Shown one piece after another: positions 10,888 through 22,233 of a stretch of DNA of 64,000 bases. Both the position numbers and the translations under genes were made by a program. Source of the DNA: Taudactylus pleione (Eukaryota; Chordata; Amphibia; Anura; Myobatrachidae). Where the stretch lies: the NCBI GenBank assembly GCA_031769625.1, contig JAUIMM010000886.1:434001-498000 (forward strand), in the 5' to 3' direction. Every line of letters begins with the position of its first letter. Within the stretch, counting starts at the first letter, position 1. The notes under the pieces were generated by a model, which worked only from the letters and a program-made list of their open reading frames with translations, did no database searches and was not told where the DNA came from.

Positions 10888-11850
10888 TTGGGTCACTTTG
10901 AGAAGAAATATCCAAGGAGGACTATATCTTCTTGCAGATAAGCCCATTTATTTTCTGCATGTTTGCTCTTTAGGTTTTTATTTCACATTTCAAAGAGTTT
11001 TAATATACTACACTAGATGGCGCTGTTTTCTCACCTATTTTCTGTACACACACATTTAATAAAGATTTTATTTTTTCTATGTTTCATCTAAGTTTTAATA
11101 AAACTAACTTTTTTTTTATTTTCAATCGAATCTGGAACTAGAGCCCCAATCTGATTACATCTCATTGCACGATTCACACTTGTGCTCCTTGATAACTAAT
11201 TGGTATGGCAGGTGGTGGGAATACTTTTACCATTGCTACCTAGTGTCACCAAGGAGCAAAATGTGATCTTTAAATCCATAAAGGTTCCCATCCACAATAT
11301 AGGTGATTTGCCTAAAGGAACATAAAACAGTATATTATTAATACTAAAAATCATAAAACTTGCCCGCTCAGAACAAACCACTGTAAGTGATGCAGGAGGG
11401 GTGATACCTAGAACCGCTTGCAGTATGAGATAGACATAAGTGGGGGCCTTTAGACACAACTACACAAAACAAAAATTTATAAAAAAAATTACCAGCCTGC
11501 ACTTCTCGCAAATACCCAGTGCTAGACAGTCAGGGCTCGTTACCACTATAATAGGGAGATCTGGTGTTGGGCAATAGCTGGTGAACTACAGGTCCCAGCA
11601 TGCCCAATGTTAATGACTGCCATGGTTGATTGGCACTTAGAGAACCACTGTGCTGGCTGGCAGCACTGGTGCTGGTTACACTTTGTGAGGATATGTGTGT
11701 TTTTAAAGCGGCACATCACCGGCAGTTTGCCCTCTGCATCCCAGCCCCCGTTATTACATCAGGCATATTGGAGCCGAAAATCATCAGAAAAAAAAAACAC
11801 AATTTGCAGCGACTTATAAGTTGCTGCAAATTCACATCAGTTTCCTCACA
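10888..11850. other. No gene seen
   Basis: AT-rich sequence with chance frames only. A GAACTACAGGTCCCAGCATGC motif near 11583 resembles the end of the 1-86 foldback, so a fragment of that family may lie here. Confidence 0.4.
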
Positions 11851-11851
11851 T

Positions 11852-12245
11852 AGGGGCATATTCAATTGGGTGCGAGGTTTGGCGAGGAAAAAACCTTGCA
11901 CCCCTCGCGCCAAATTTGGATTACAGCGGGTATGCACACTCCCGATACCTGTGGTATCCAATTTTAAAAAAGTCATCGCAGGGTTTATAGCGCTGAAAAC
12001 CCTGTGCCGCGTAAAAAAAAAGGAAAAAATTATTCTACACTAACCTGCCCGGGGGTCTTCAATAGTCTCTGCGGCTCGTGGTGGCCTCCGCTCTATCTTC
12101 TCACTGGATAGGGACCTGTTGGGGAGTCCCGGGGGCTGCTGGGAGGCTCCAGGAGCTGGTGGGAGGGGCAAGGGCTGCTGGGAGATGTAGTTCTCCCAGC
12201 GCCCATTCCGGGGACGGGCACACAGACACTTTGGAATGTAAGTTC
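11852..12245. repeat. MITE of the GGGGCATATTCAATTG family, third copy or relative
   Basis: Begins GGGGCATATTCAATTGGG at 11852 and contains a GCGAGG...CCTCGC foldback at 11872-11909. The right end is not matched by an obvious inverted terminus, so the boundary is approximate. A CTGGGAGATGTAGTTCTCCC foldback lies at 12178-12197. Confidence 0.5.
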
Positions 12246-12319
12246 TCACGAGCAGGTATAGTATAATTTACTCCTAACTCCCCAATTGGCACCTAACATT
12301 TGGTTGCTGAGGCCCTGCT

Positions 12320-12475
12320 GCTTGTGTTATGCAGCTAAGCTAAACCATGTCCTTATCCTGCATTGTCTTGTATTACTATTAGCTGTTTTCTTGTGGGCTC
12401 ATTTATGTACTGTGTAAGGCGCTGCGGAACCTTTCTGGCTCCATATATATAAAGGATAATAATAAAATTATAATA
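12320..12475 (+). mobile_element. L2-type LINE 3' end
   Basis: Contains GGCGCTGCGGAACC, then CCATATATATAAAGGATAATAAT, and ends in an (AAT)-rich tail. This is the form of a widespread vertebrate L2-like LINE 3' terminus, and the same sequence occurs at 51790-52165. 5'-truncated; no coding part here. Confidence 0.6.
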
Positions 12476-12505
12476 CACACTACAAACAGTAACAAACACT
12501 CAAAC

Positions 12506-12852
12506 ACACTGACATACTCACCCTGCTGCTGAACACCCAGCTTCCGATGCTGGATGCAGAAGACAGCGCTGCAGAAGGTAAGTAATTAAGGACTAATTAA
12601 GCTAATTGGAAACTTCCAATTGCTTAATTAGTCCTCTGGGGTGCCAGAGCAAGTCCCGCTTATTTTTCCTAAAATTAATTATTTTAGGGAAAAAAATCAC
12701 ACTTGCTCTGGAGGTGCGAGAAAAAACCTCCCGGCGCGTAAAAAAAGAAAAAAAACGCACCTTTTTGAATAGCAAAAAACCCGCACCTGCAGGAAAAACT
12801 TTGCATGTGCGGGTTTTTGTTATTCTCGCACCCCATTGAATATGCCCCATAG
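12506..12852. repeat. Hairpin-chain MITE, copy 2
   Basis: Second copy of the 10531-10887 element in the same orientation, from ACACTGACATACTCACCCTG to CCCATTGAATATGCCCC. It keeps the same row of foldbacks, including GGACTAATTAAGC/GCTTAATTAGTCC and the CCCGCACCTGCAGG/GCATGTGCGGG stem. Confidence 0.75.
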
Positions 12853-13006
12853 TCTATGAGTAGATTTGGGACTCTGATGGTCAGTAAAGTGTGCTGTGGG
12901 TTGGGGCAGGACAGGGAACACTTAAGGACAAATAGCATCAGGGAATGCGTAATGGGAATGTTTTTAGGACAGTTTGGAGGATCTCATTTGTCTTTATTCT
13001 CTAGAG

Positions 13007-13192
13007 CAGAGGTTCCCAATCACGGTCCTCAAGGCTCCCCAACAGTTCATGTTTTAGAGATATCCATGGTTGAGCACAGGTGACTTAATTAGTACCTCAG
13101 TCAATTTGAGTTAACCACCTGTGCTCAACCATAAAATATCTCTAAAACCTGAACTGTTGGGAAGCCTTGAGGACTGCGTTTGGGAACCTCTG
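13007..13192. mobile_element. Palindromic hAT MITE
   Basis: CAGAGGTTCCCAA at the left end and its complement TTTGGGAACCTCTG at the right; the arms are complementary for about 75 bases. Flanking 8-mers CTCTAGAG (12999-13006) and CTCTAGGG (13193-13200) match at 7 of 8, as expected for a hAT target duplication. A diverged sibling is at 26504-26676. Confidence 0.85.
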
Positions 13193-13198
13193 CTCTAG

Positions 13199-13380
13199 GG
13201 TATATTTAGTAAAGTGAGAGTCTTTAGAAATGGAGATGTTGCCCATAGCAACCAATCAGATTCTACTTTTAACATTTAGTCTAACATTCTAACATTTAAC
13301 TAGCACCTTCTAGAATCTGATTGGTTGCTATGGGCAACATCTCCACTTCTAAAAACTCTCACTTTAGTAAATGTACCCCC
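13199..13380. repeat. Palindromic MITE (GTAYATTTACTAAAG family)
   Basis: Arms of about 75 bases around 'TAGTAAAGTGAGAG...TTTAGAAATGGAGATGTTGCC', with a central AT-rich spacer. CTAG flanks both ends (13195-13198, 13381-13384). Sits directly beside the hAT MITE. A second copy is at 15056-15256. Confidence 0.8.
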
Positions 13381-13481
13381 CTAGGTATTGTTAGAAATCA
13401 CATCCATCTACCACCTGCTGGTGTATAGCACAATGACAAAACTCCTAAATCCTAAATCCCAAATGAATCTTTCAGCTTAAG

Positions 13482-13930
13482 GGCTGGATGTACTAACCAT
13501 GCGGTGTAAATCCACGTCAGTCACCGCACTGATACTAATCACATATGTACAAATGAAGGACAAAGGACAGCTCCTGCGATAAGAGCTGCCCTTTGCGAAG
13601 CTTCTGCCGCTGGGGGAGGGGGTCTCCTCCCCCTGATAGCCCCTGGAGCTTCCTGCTGGTGACCCGTGCAGGAAGTCCTGAGCTCCTCCTCCTCCCTGCA
13701 CCTGGAAGAAGAATAGGAGAAGGAGGCAGAGGACCCAGGAGGAGCACGCTGGAGGTTGAGGTGAGGGGAGGCCGACAGTCAGAGGTGCTGGGTCAACTGC
13801 GAGGTGGCGGTGAAGCGACGGGGAGCAGAATGCGGTAAGACACCCATAGGCTTCTATAGGGTAATGCCAGAAAACCTGGCGTTACCCTCCGCATCGAAAT
13901 TTGGGCGGCCGGGGCTTAGTACATATGACA
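13482..13930. repeat. Possible MITE with GGATGTACTAA ends
   Basis: GGCTGGATGTACTAACCATGC at the left and CTTAGTACATATGACAATGC at the right are approximate inverted ends, each beside a GCGGT motif. Several GC-rich foldbacks lie between, such as GGACAGCTCCTGCGATAAGAGCTGCCC. Frames across it are GC-rich readthrough. No target duplication confirmed. Confidence 0.4.
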
Positions 13931-15055
13931 ATGCGGTAAAAGGTCAATTACATTTATAACTGAAGATTGGGTTTTGGATGGAGCGTCGGAAATGAAAGTC
14001 ATCTGAGGAAATGATTTTACTGGTGCCCACAACACCACACAATTAGGGGCCTCCCAATGTCTTGGACATGCCCAGTGCTGCTCTCTGTGCTCTAGGGCTT
14101 GCAAGAGGGAAGTTATTTACCCAATGTGTGCCAGTCTTTTCACTATAGCTCATCTTATCTTTTTCATTTTGGCAGCGTGTTGATCACTGATGACAGTGGG
14201 TGATGGTGACACGTGGTGTGGTCGGCACTCCCTGCACTCCCCTAGTGATGCCAATGTTTGGATCTCATAGTGCTGATGCAAGTTTGCACTGATACTGATG
14301 GCAGGTTATAAGTAGAGAAGTGCGCCGACCCCCGTGTTTTGGTTTCGGCTCTGGATCTTCCCTGGTTTTGGATCTGGATTGGTGTTGCCAAAACCTCACC
14401 TCCTTGTTTTGGGTTTTGATTTTGGTTTTGAATCTGGATTTTTTCTTAAAAACTCATAAAAATAGCTAAAATCACACAAAATGGGCCTGTTTTTGTTCCT
14501 ACAGTATTATTAACCTCAATAACATTTATTTCCACTCGTTTCCAGTCAATTTTGACCACCTCAAAGCTCACTATATTGTGTTCATCCAGTTTAGGCCCAA
14601 AATTTGCACCAAGCTAGCTGGCTGACTAAGCTATGTAGCAGCAGTGGGCGACACAAAAATGTGGCAGTTCAACTGCCAGCATGGCAAATCAGGAAACAAA
14701 TGTTTTTATTATTCAAGAGAGGCCTGAGGGAGTTGGAGTATGTATGTAGTTGAAGGCAGGGACAGGAAGGGTTTGGTAGTAAATTTAAAAGAAAAATTAT
14801 GAGGGAGAATGGGAGAGGAAGAGGCATTTAAAAAATATATATTTTACTCATTCACATCAGTCCTTGCCCCAGAAGAATCCTTGAGCGCCATGCCTACTGC
14901 TGGGAGTGGATTTTCTCATCCCAGAAGGGGACCAGGAAGACTTCTAGTAGTGCTTTCCACATGAAAAAGCATTTCCCAACCTGTACAGGGACATTAAAAA
15001 AACATAGTTAGTTCGTGGCCTCCAAACTGCCACTTAATGAGCACAAAGAAATTAA

Positions 15056-15256
15056 GGGGTAAATTTAATTTTCAAAAGTGAGAGTTTTTAGAAGTGCGTT
15101 TTAAAATTGATGTTGCCCATATCAACCAATCAGATTCTACTTAACATCACTTTCTAGAAGATAATAGCTAGAAAATGATTATTTTCTGTGGGCAAGCAAC
15201 ATCACTTCTAAAACTCACTTCTAAAAACTCTCACTTTAGTAAATTACATTTACCCC
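15056..15256. repeat. Nested palindromic MITE (GTAYATTTACTAAAG family)
   Basis: Second copy of the 13199-13380 family: GGGGTAAATTTAATTTTC at left, TTTAGTAAATTACATTTACCCC at right, arms complementary around GAGAGTTTTTAGAAGTG. Flanked by TTAA at 15052-15055 and 15257-15260. Confidence 0.75.
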
Positions 15257-15649
15257 TTAAGGTCTTGCATTGTGTCTTTCTTGAAAATCCTGTGCCAACT
15301 TCTGCTGCTTGGAGTGGATTTTCATCCCAGAAGGGGACCCGGAAGACTGCTTACCAAAACAATTGACTATAAAATAATCTTTTGCAAAGCTTCCACATTG
15401 AACATTTCCCAACCTGGACATTAAAAAAAACATACTTAGTTAGTGGCCTTGGCCAGGGGCTGGCTGGCAACTTTTAGCCTGGGGAGCAATGCATGCAGGC
15501 GGCCCTGGCAGAGGAGTAGCGTGTAGCCAGGGTGCCCGAAGAACGTGCGTGCTACGGCGCCCCCCCTCCCCCCTCAAGTGTTCCAGGGAGGAGGCAGGTC
15601 CATATGGGATTAATGTAAAGTAAAAAGAAAGATTAGGGGCAGCCCCCTG

Positions 15650-16375
15650 TCGTAGTGCCCATATGCAATGCCCCCCCATGCCCCAGGAGAGGACCCCCTT
15701 ATGCAGGTCTCCAGTAGTGATCCTCCCTATGCAGTTCCCCTCATACAGTGCCCACAGTAGTGGTTCCCCCTGTGCAGTGCCCCTTGTGCCCCCAGTAGTA
15801 AGCCCCTTATATAGTGCCCCCAGTAGTTGTCCCCCCTGTGCAGTGCCCCTTGTGCCCCCAGTAGTAAGCCCCTTATATGGTGCCCACAATAGTGGTACCC
15901 CCTATGCAGTGCCCCTTATATAGTGCCCCCAGTAGCAGTTCACCCCCCATGCAGTGCCCCCAATAATGGTAACCCTTATGCAGTGCCCCTTAAATAGTGG
16001 CCCCAGTTGTAGTCTCCCCCCTATGCAGTACCCCCAGTATTGCCCTTTATATAGAGCCCCCAGCAGTGGTCCCTCGATGCAGTGCCCCCAGTGGTAGTCC
16101 CCTCCCCCTTATGTAGTGCCCCTAGTAGTAGTCCCCACCCCCCTATGCAGTGCCCCTAGTAGTAGTCCCCTCCCCTTGTAGTGCCCCTAGTAGTAGTCCC
16201 CCTTGTAGTGCTCCCAGTAGTAGTAGTCCCTCCATTGTAGTCCCCCAGTAGTAGTAGTCCCCGGTAGTAGTAGTCTCCCCCCACTTGTAGTGCCACCAGT
16301 AGTAGTAGTCCACCCACTTGTAGTGCCCCCAGTAGTGGTCTCCCCCTTGTAGTGCCAGCCACCACTAGTACACAC
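15650..16375. repeat. Degenerate CCCCAGTAGTAGT/TGCAGTGCCCC tandem tract
   Basis: About 25-30 base units (TGCAGTGCCCC, CAGTAGTAGTCCCC, CTTATATAGTGCC) drift in length from 15650 to 16375. The same motif family appears in reverse orientation at 46850-47260. Apparent long frames on both strands here are repeats, not genes. Confidence 0.8.
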
Positions 16376-16845
16376 ACATAATTAATAAAAAAAACACTTA
16401 CCTGAATCCCCGCTTTCGCCGCCGCCATCCGCTCCTCCGTCTGTCCTCCCGGGCCGCTCTGCATTATGGGAGAGATGTCATGACGCCTCTCCCATTACCC
16501 ACTGCAGGAGCTGGAAGATGGAGCGGCTCCCGCAGTGGGCGCAGCAGCAGCTAATGAGAGTCTGACAGACTCTCATTGGCTGCTGATCAAAGCAAACACA
16601 CAGCTGCCGGAGCCGGCGGCTGTGTGTTAGTTAGTGTAGCGCTGACCAAACTCCGTCCGGTCAGTGCTACACATGCGGTGCAGCCTGTGTCACAGAGACA
16701 CAGACTGCCCGCGGCCCGCATGGCGCTGCGGCCCGGGGGGCACATGGCACCCAACCCCATGGCCCAGCCCGCCACTGGCCTTGGCCTCAAAGTGCCACTT
16801 AACCAGCACAGATATGTGGACAAGTGTAAGATCTATGATTTAAGG

Positions 16846-17050
16846 CAGGGGTGGCAAACCCGGTCCTCGAGAGCTACCAGCAGTGCATGTTTTCCAGGTC
16901 TCCTCACAGAATCACAACTGTAATAATTAATTCAAACTGTGGATAATTTCAAATATGGTACTGAGTAATGAATACACCTGTGCACCTGCTAGGTGGTCTG
17001 GAAAACGTGAACTGTTAGTAGCTCTCGAGGACCGAGGTTGGCTACCCCTG
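16846..17050. mobile_element. Nested hAT MITE
   Basis: CAGGGGTGGCAAAC at left and GGTTGGCTACCCCTG at right, with a perfect 8-bp target duplication ATTTAAGG at 16838-16845 and 17051-17058. Length 205 bases. Inserted inside the 6.4-kb hAT element. Confidence 0.92.
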
Positions 17051-17235
17051 ATTTAAGGCCTTACATTGTGTCTTTCTTGAGAATCCTGCACCTGCTTCTG
17101 TGGCGAGGAGTGGATTTACATCCCAGAAGGGGACCAGGAAGAGTGCTTTCTAAAAACAAATGGCTGTTAAATAATCCTTTGCAGACCTTCTGGAAAAGCA
17201 TTTCCCAACCTGTACAGGGACATTAAAAAAACATA

Positions 17236-17837
17236 GGACCTCATTCAGAGTTTCTCGCTAGGGCGCGATCGCTCGCTGGCTAAAAGGGGCCGGCTATTTA
17301 AATGAAGCGCTCGCACTGCGTCTCGTAAGGACGCCCACTATGTGTTAGTGAGCTACGGTAAAGTGCGCTCGCAAGTGTCCAAAGACGCTCCCTTGCCCCT
17401 CGCAAATACACGTCCCCTCCGAGAAATTAAGGATTCATCGGGACCATCGAGAGGCATCGGAGCTGCTCGCAACCTTTGGGGTTACCTTGCCCTACCACAA
17501 GCACTGCGATCCGTGTGGGCTGAAATACATGCAGGTGACGTGTACAATGATGCCACTTTGCTAATTATGCATGCCCTTTAAACGGCATTTGGGCGGTCAG
17601 ACATGCCTGCGTTCGCAAATCCACTCCCCCGTTCACAAGCACCTTCCCCTGTTACCACCCACAAACGGCACTATCTGTCACTCAAAGCAGTGACCTGATA
17701 GTGGCATACGAGCAACCAAAATCAGATCGCAATGAATAGCTTGCGCATGTGCACTGCGAATTATACGCATGCGCAGATATGAAAAAATCGCTCAGAGCGA
17801 GCGATCGTGCCCTAGCAAGAGACTCTGAATGAGGTCC
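17236..17837. mobile_element. Harbinger-like MITE, family A
   Basis: GGACCTCATTCAGAG at left and CTCTGAATGAGGTCC at right are exact inverse ends. Flanks are ATA and TTA. Interior shares AACGGCATTTGGGCGG-type and CCCTGTTACCACCCACAAACG sequence with 21565-22163 and 35828-36397. Inserted within the 6.4-kb hAT. Confidence 0.85.
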
Positions 17838-18054
17838 TTAGTTAGTTAGTGGGCTTCAGTTCAAACTGCTGTTGTACCCACTGTCCACTTAACCAGAGCA
17901 GATATTATGGACAAGTGGAACAGAGTACCAAATGCAACATTTAAGATTTAAGGTTTAAGTCTTACGTTGTGTCTTGAGCACCATGCCTGCTGCTGGGAGT
18001 GGATTTTCATCCCAGAAGGGATGAAGACATTGTTTTTTCTTCCCAACAAACATA

Positions 18055-18554
18055 GGGCCTGATTGAGACCCGGTAGCAAGCGCTGAGCGCTTGCAACCGG
18101 GTCGATGGTGGCCCACAGCACATGCGCGAGACCCGGCTAGCGACGGGCACTCCGTCACTCTGGGTCTCGCACCAAAGGGGGCGAGCTGTCGATGTTGAGT
18201 GACAGCTCGCCCCTTTTGGTGGGTGGGCCGGGGGGGTGGCTGCCCAAACGGAGGCGTTCCCATGAGAACGCCTACCATTTGGGGGCGGCCCCACTGACAT
18301 CACAAGTGATGTCAGTGGAGAGCTTTTGGCTCTGTTAGAGCCGAAAGCTCTCTGGGGCTTGCGATGAATGAGACCCTACCACAAGGGTCTCGTCGCAAGC
18401 CCGATGGTCACGATGGTCTTGACCATCGCGACCATCATCATGGCCACTCGCTATAGCTGTGGGTGGTGACCCACAGCTATGCGAGCGGCCAGGAGGCCGC
18501 TCCAGGAATAAAAAAAAAACACCTTGATTCAGCGTCCGGCTCTGAATCAGGGCC
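18055..18554. mobile_element. Harbinger-like MITE, family B (serial hairpins)
   Basis: GGGCCTGATTGAGACCCG at left, CTGAATCAGGGCC at right, perfect 3-bp target duplication ATA (18052-18054, 18555-18557). The interior is a row of palindromes: GACATCACAAGTGATGTC, GAGCTTTTGGCTC...GAGCCGAAAGCTC, ACCAAAGGGGGCGAGCTGTC with its partner, and GATGGTC...GACCATC. Copies at 25225, 42038 and 49402. Confidence 0.9.
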
Positions 18555-18622
18555 ATAGATCTGAAGACATGTAAATAACTACTGACAGGAGAAAGAGGCA
18601 ATTTGGAGGCCTTTAAACAAAA

Positions 18623-19316
18623 CTGCCTTTGCTTAACTTGAGCTTCCCACCTTCTAGTGTGTAAAAAGTTTTTAGCACAACCGGGAACCTTATCAGTGAT
18701 CGGCCTGAGACTACTTCCCCAAAATGTGGAAAAGATGATGCCCATCAAAATGAACTACAAATTCTACGAGAAAGACCTTTACCGTCAATTACGTGCAAAA
18801 ATTACAGAGGCACCTGTAATGGTGGATTCCAGCAGGGACAAATTAATATTGTGTGAAGAAGATGTTGTATCCATCACCCCAGATTATACCATGACCCAAA
18901 CCTATATCGTTAACCCATCCTGTGTTGTGTATAAATTACAGCTGCGCTCCCTGTTAGATTGGGGACTCATAGTCCACTTTAGTGGATGTGAGCTCTATTT
19001 TAGTCCATATCATCACCACACCCCCTACACATCTTCTGACCTGGGCTACAGGAGGAGCAGCTGCACTCTGGAATATGGTTGCATGGAGTTGCCCCTCTGC
19101 CTCGCTGAAATTCAAGTAGAGGGGCCATGGCTAGGGACTGGGAGTAGGGACACTATAATCAAAGAATGCAGTTTTAGCTGCTTTATTCCATTTTTTAAAC
19201 CATATCATCTAATTTCACATTTGAAAATGTTTATGCAAATCTCAGCAGAGGCGTTTTGTGATGCCATGGCTAACACGTACACACACACATACACACACAA
19301 AAAACAGACTAATTGA
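18623..19316 (+). pseudogene. hAT transposase C-terminal domain, frameshifted
   Basis: 18623-18713 reads LPLLNLSFPPSS, one stop, then KVFSTTGNLISD, which is the hAT dimerisation signature (ERVFSTAG type). A +1/-1 shift follows, and the frame 18657-19316 continues RLLPQNVEKMMPIKMNYKFY to about residue 45. Beyond residue 60 that frame is readthrough into non-coding sequence and ends in a CA-rich tract, so the 219-codon length should not be taken as a protein length. The block matches the minus-strand fragment at 7042-6872. Within the 6.4-kb hAT element this is the only clearly coding piece; the N-terminal BED and catalytic parts are not recognisable there. Confidence 0.8.
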
Positions 19317-19975
19317 TTGAATTAATTTTGGGGGGGCACCTGGGAGGGAGAGCACCCGAACGAGGCAGCAGTCTCTTAATAAACAACACAGGCAGCACCC
19401 CTAACACACACAAAAAAAAGATTGATTGATTGAATTAATTTTGGGGGGGCACTTGGGAGGGGGAACACCTGAACGAGGCAGCAGCATCTTGATAAATGAC
19501 ACAGGCAGCACCCCTGACCCACACGCAAAAAAAAGATTGATTGATTGAATTAATTTTTGGGGGGCACTTGGGAGGGGGAGCACCCGAACGAGGCAGCAGC
19601 CTCTTAATAAACAACACAGGCAGCACCCCTGACACACACAAAAAAAAGATTGATTGAATTAATTTTTGGGGGGCACTTGGGAGGGGGAGCACCTGAACGA
19701 GGCAGCAGCATCTTGATAAATGACACAGGCAGCACCCCTGATACACACACAAAAAAAAGATTGATTGATTTAATTAATTTTTGGGGGGCACTTGGGAGGG
19801 GGAACACCTGAACGAGGCAGCAGCATCTTGATAAATGACACAGGCAGCACCCCTGATACACACACAAAAAAAAGATTGATTGATTGAATTCATTTTTGGG
19901 GGGCACTTGGGAGGGGGAGCACCTGAACGAGGCAGCAACCTCTTGATGAATGACACAGGCAGCACAGCACCCCAG
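19270..19975. repeat. About 113-bp tandem repeat, six units
   Basis: Each unit runs GATTGATTGAATTAATTTT, a G-run, GGCACTTGGGAGGGGGA, ACACCTGAACGAGGCAGCAGC and AAATGACACAGGCAGCACCCC. The GAATTAATT mark is near 19319, 19432, 19547, 19656, 19768 and 19886. Minus-strand frames of up to 156 codons across it are repeat readthrough. Confidence 0.9.
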
Positions 19976-20129
19976 CGCACCAACGTTGCTGATAAATGTG
20001 GCTGACGCGCACACACAAAAAAATAGTTTTTTATTTTCACAGTGGTGGTGTGGCAGTCTAACACGCACACACACAAAAATTGTTTTTCTATTTTTACACT
20101 GGGGGTGAAGAGCACCCCTGATTGACAGA

Positions 20130-20465
20130 GCACCCCCTGGACAACACAGCAGAACAGCCAGTCAGCCCCTATGGACAACAGTCAGCCAGCCCCTATGGAC
20201 AGGACAACCTCAAAACAGCCAGCCAGCCCCTATGGACAACAGCCAGCCAGCCCCTATGGACAGGACAACAGCCAGTCCCTATAGATAACAGCCAGCCCCT
20301 ATGGATAACAGCCAGCCCCTATGGACAGGACAACTTCAAAACAGCCAGCCTGCCCCTATGGACAACAGCCAGCCAGCCCCATGGACAGGACAACAGCCAG
20401 CCCCTATGGATAACAGCCAGCCCCTATGGATAACAGCCAGCCAGCCCCTATGGACAGGACAACCT
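20130..20465. repeat. CAGCCAGCCCCTATGGACA minisatellite
   Basis: Irregular array of CAGCCAGCCCCTATGGA followed by CAACAGC, TAACAGC or CAGGACAAC spacers. Produces a chance 103-codon frame rich in Gln, Pro and Trp on the plus strand. Confidence 0.85.
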
Positions 20466-20736
20466 CAATTATGCACAACAGCAGCACAGCACAGCACAGC
20501 TCCCAGCTACCTCCCTCTTCACTCTCCACAGCCGGAATTAAAAATGGCGGCAATCGCGGGACCTTTATAAAATCCAAAATCCGCGAGAATCCGACAGCGG
20601 GATGATGAGGCTTTGCCTCGTTTTGAGATCCGAGTCAGGAGGGAAAACCCGAGCTGACTTGGATCTGACTCGGATCCCCTAAGTTCGGGTGGGTTTGGTT
20701 CTCTGAGATCAGAACCCGCTCATCTCTAGTTATAAG

Positions 20737-21251
20737 CCAAGTATACGCAGAGATGTGTACATGTCAGCAAATGGGCAAATTTCCACATTTACGTCCAGAT
20801 TCAGAGGTGGGAGCATACTGAGCACAGGGCTGATGCTGGCACAGTTGAGCGATTTAAAGTTGCATATGCAAAACATACTGAAAACCCCATGGGTTACCCT
20901 GAGTGTACGCTGTTGTGTGCAGGAGCGCTGGCATTAGGAACAGTGAGGCAAAACCATGGGTGTTCCTGGATCCTGGATGCTGACTGGGAGGTGGCTCGGA
21001 TGCAGAGCCGCAGCCACCGATGCCATGTTTATACGTATTTCACTGCGTCTGCCATAGGCTGGTGGAAGAGTCGTAGGTGCATTTAATAGTGCACTGATGG
21101 TGGAGTGTTCAGAACAACTGGTGGATTTGTACCATCCATGGGCACTGGAAGTCAGCATCTCAGGGCTTTGCACACTACGGTGCACACTAGTACACAAGGA
21201 ATACTAGCATTAAAATCTATTAACGTAAACTGCTACAACAATCTGTGATCT
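20737..21251. other. No gene seen
   Basis: Moderate-GC sequence with only short chance frames on both strands; no repeat recognised. Confidence 0.4.
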
Positions 21252-21259
21252 TCCCATAT

Positions 21260-21417
21260 AGTGGCAGCTCCAGAGGTGCAGTGCGGTCCAAAAATTCAAA
21301 TAGGGGAGTCACACCAACTGCCACACCAAATGCTGCCAAACATCACTGGTTATTGGTGTTGTTCTCCTATTTAAAATTTGGACCGCGCTGCAGCCCCACC
21401 ACTGGAGCCGCCACTGC
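21260..21417. mobile_element. hAT MITE
   Basis: AGTGGCAGCTCCAG at left and GAGCCGCCACTGC at right with further complementary GTGCGGTCCAAA/TTTGGACCGCGC. Perfect 8-bp target duplication TCCCATAT at 21252-21259 and 21418-21425. Confidence 0.88.
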
Positions 21418-21564
21418 TCCCATATCATATTCAGCCTTGTAAGGAATTCATTATGCATTGTGTTATCCATGTGGAGGGACTAAAAACAGGTGGGATCTTC
21501 TGAACTTGGTGTGAGCTTGCATCTTGCCCAGGTGTGTGAGGAGCCAGCCCGTACAAGAGACTGA

Positions 21565-22163
21565 GGACCTCATTCAGAGCCGGATGCTATTTGCGGACTC
21601 TCGTTCAGAAAAAGGGGCCGGATATTTAAATTGAGCGCTCGCTCTTTGCGGTCTGTTGACGCCTCTATGACTGAGCGAGCGTCCGAAAAATGTGCTCGCT
21701 ATTTTGTAAAGACGCCCCTTGGCCGTTCGCATCATACATCATCTCCGCTATTTATTAGATTAATCGAGTACATCGAAAGGCGTCTGAACTGCTTGCAGTG
21801 CTTGTGGTAGGTGTTACTTCCCGCAATCACTGCGAGCAGTTCAGGCTAAAAGACAACCAAGTGACGTGGTCGATGACGCTGCTTTGTTAATTATGCACAC
21901 CCGTTAAACGCCCGTTTTGAACATTTGGCACGCCTGCGTTTGGATCTCCACTCCCCGTTTTCAAGCACCTTCCCCTGTTACCACCCACAAACGCCTCACT
22001 CTGTCACTCAAATTAGCAGGCCCTCGCTGTTTTACGAGCGCACAATTTCCGACCGCAATGACTGGTTGGCGCATGCGTTTTACTACCCATACGCATGCGC
22101 AGATGTGCGAACATCGCTTGGAGCGAACGAGCGGCCGCTTACGAGCGGCTCTGACTCAGGCCC
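21565..22163. mobile_element. Harbinger-like MITE, family A
   Basis: GGACCTCATTCAGAGCCG to CGGCTCTGACTCAGGCCC; 3-bp TGA flanks both ends (21562-21564, 22164-22166). Interior matches 17236-17837 (CACGCCTGCGTTTGG, CCCTGTTACCACCCAC). GC-rich chance frames only. Confidence 0.85.
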
Positions 22164-22233
22164 TGAGATCTGTGTACTCTACCAGTAATTCTACCAGTTA
22201 GAGTCTTGGGTGCGACCAAGACTGGGGAAATAA

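Larger units (their letters stand above)
14313..20728 (+). mobile_element. 6.4-kb hAT element with nested insertions
   Basis: Perfect 8-bp target duplication GTTATAAG at 14305-14312 and 20729-20736. The ends TAGAGAAGTGCG (left) and CATCTCTA (right, inward TAGAGATGAGCGGG) match as hAT terminal inverted repeats, and the next few hundred bases at each end carry the GTTTTGG/GGATCTG-rich subterminal sequence typical of such elements. Inside, the forward strand holds the C-terminal end of a hAT transposase (18623-18850). Four diverged direct copies of a block containing TCCCAGAAGGGGA lie at about 14925, 15325, 17120 and 18010. The element has absorbed a TTAA-flanked MITE, a hAT MITE, and two Harbinger-like MITEs. 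Two tandem arrays lie near its 3' end. Transposase is broken, so it is not autonomous now. Confidence 0.85.

Noticed and set aside
15440..15923. Frames of 149 codons (-) and 86 codons (+) with regular Gly/Thr or Pro/Ser repeats
   Set aside because: Produced by the degenerate CCCCAGTAGT tandem tract.
19401..20178. Overlapping minus-strand frames of 78-156 codons with repeated cysteine-rich segments
   Set aside because: They read through the 113-bp tandem repeat and have no start, splice or domain logic; the repetition explains their length.
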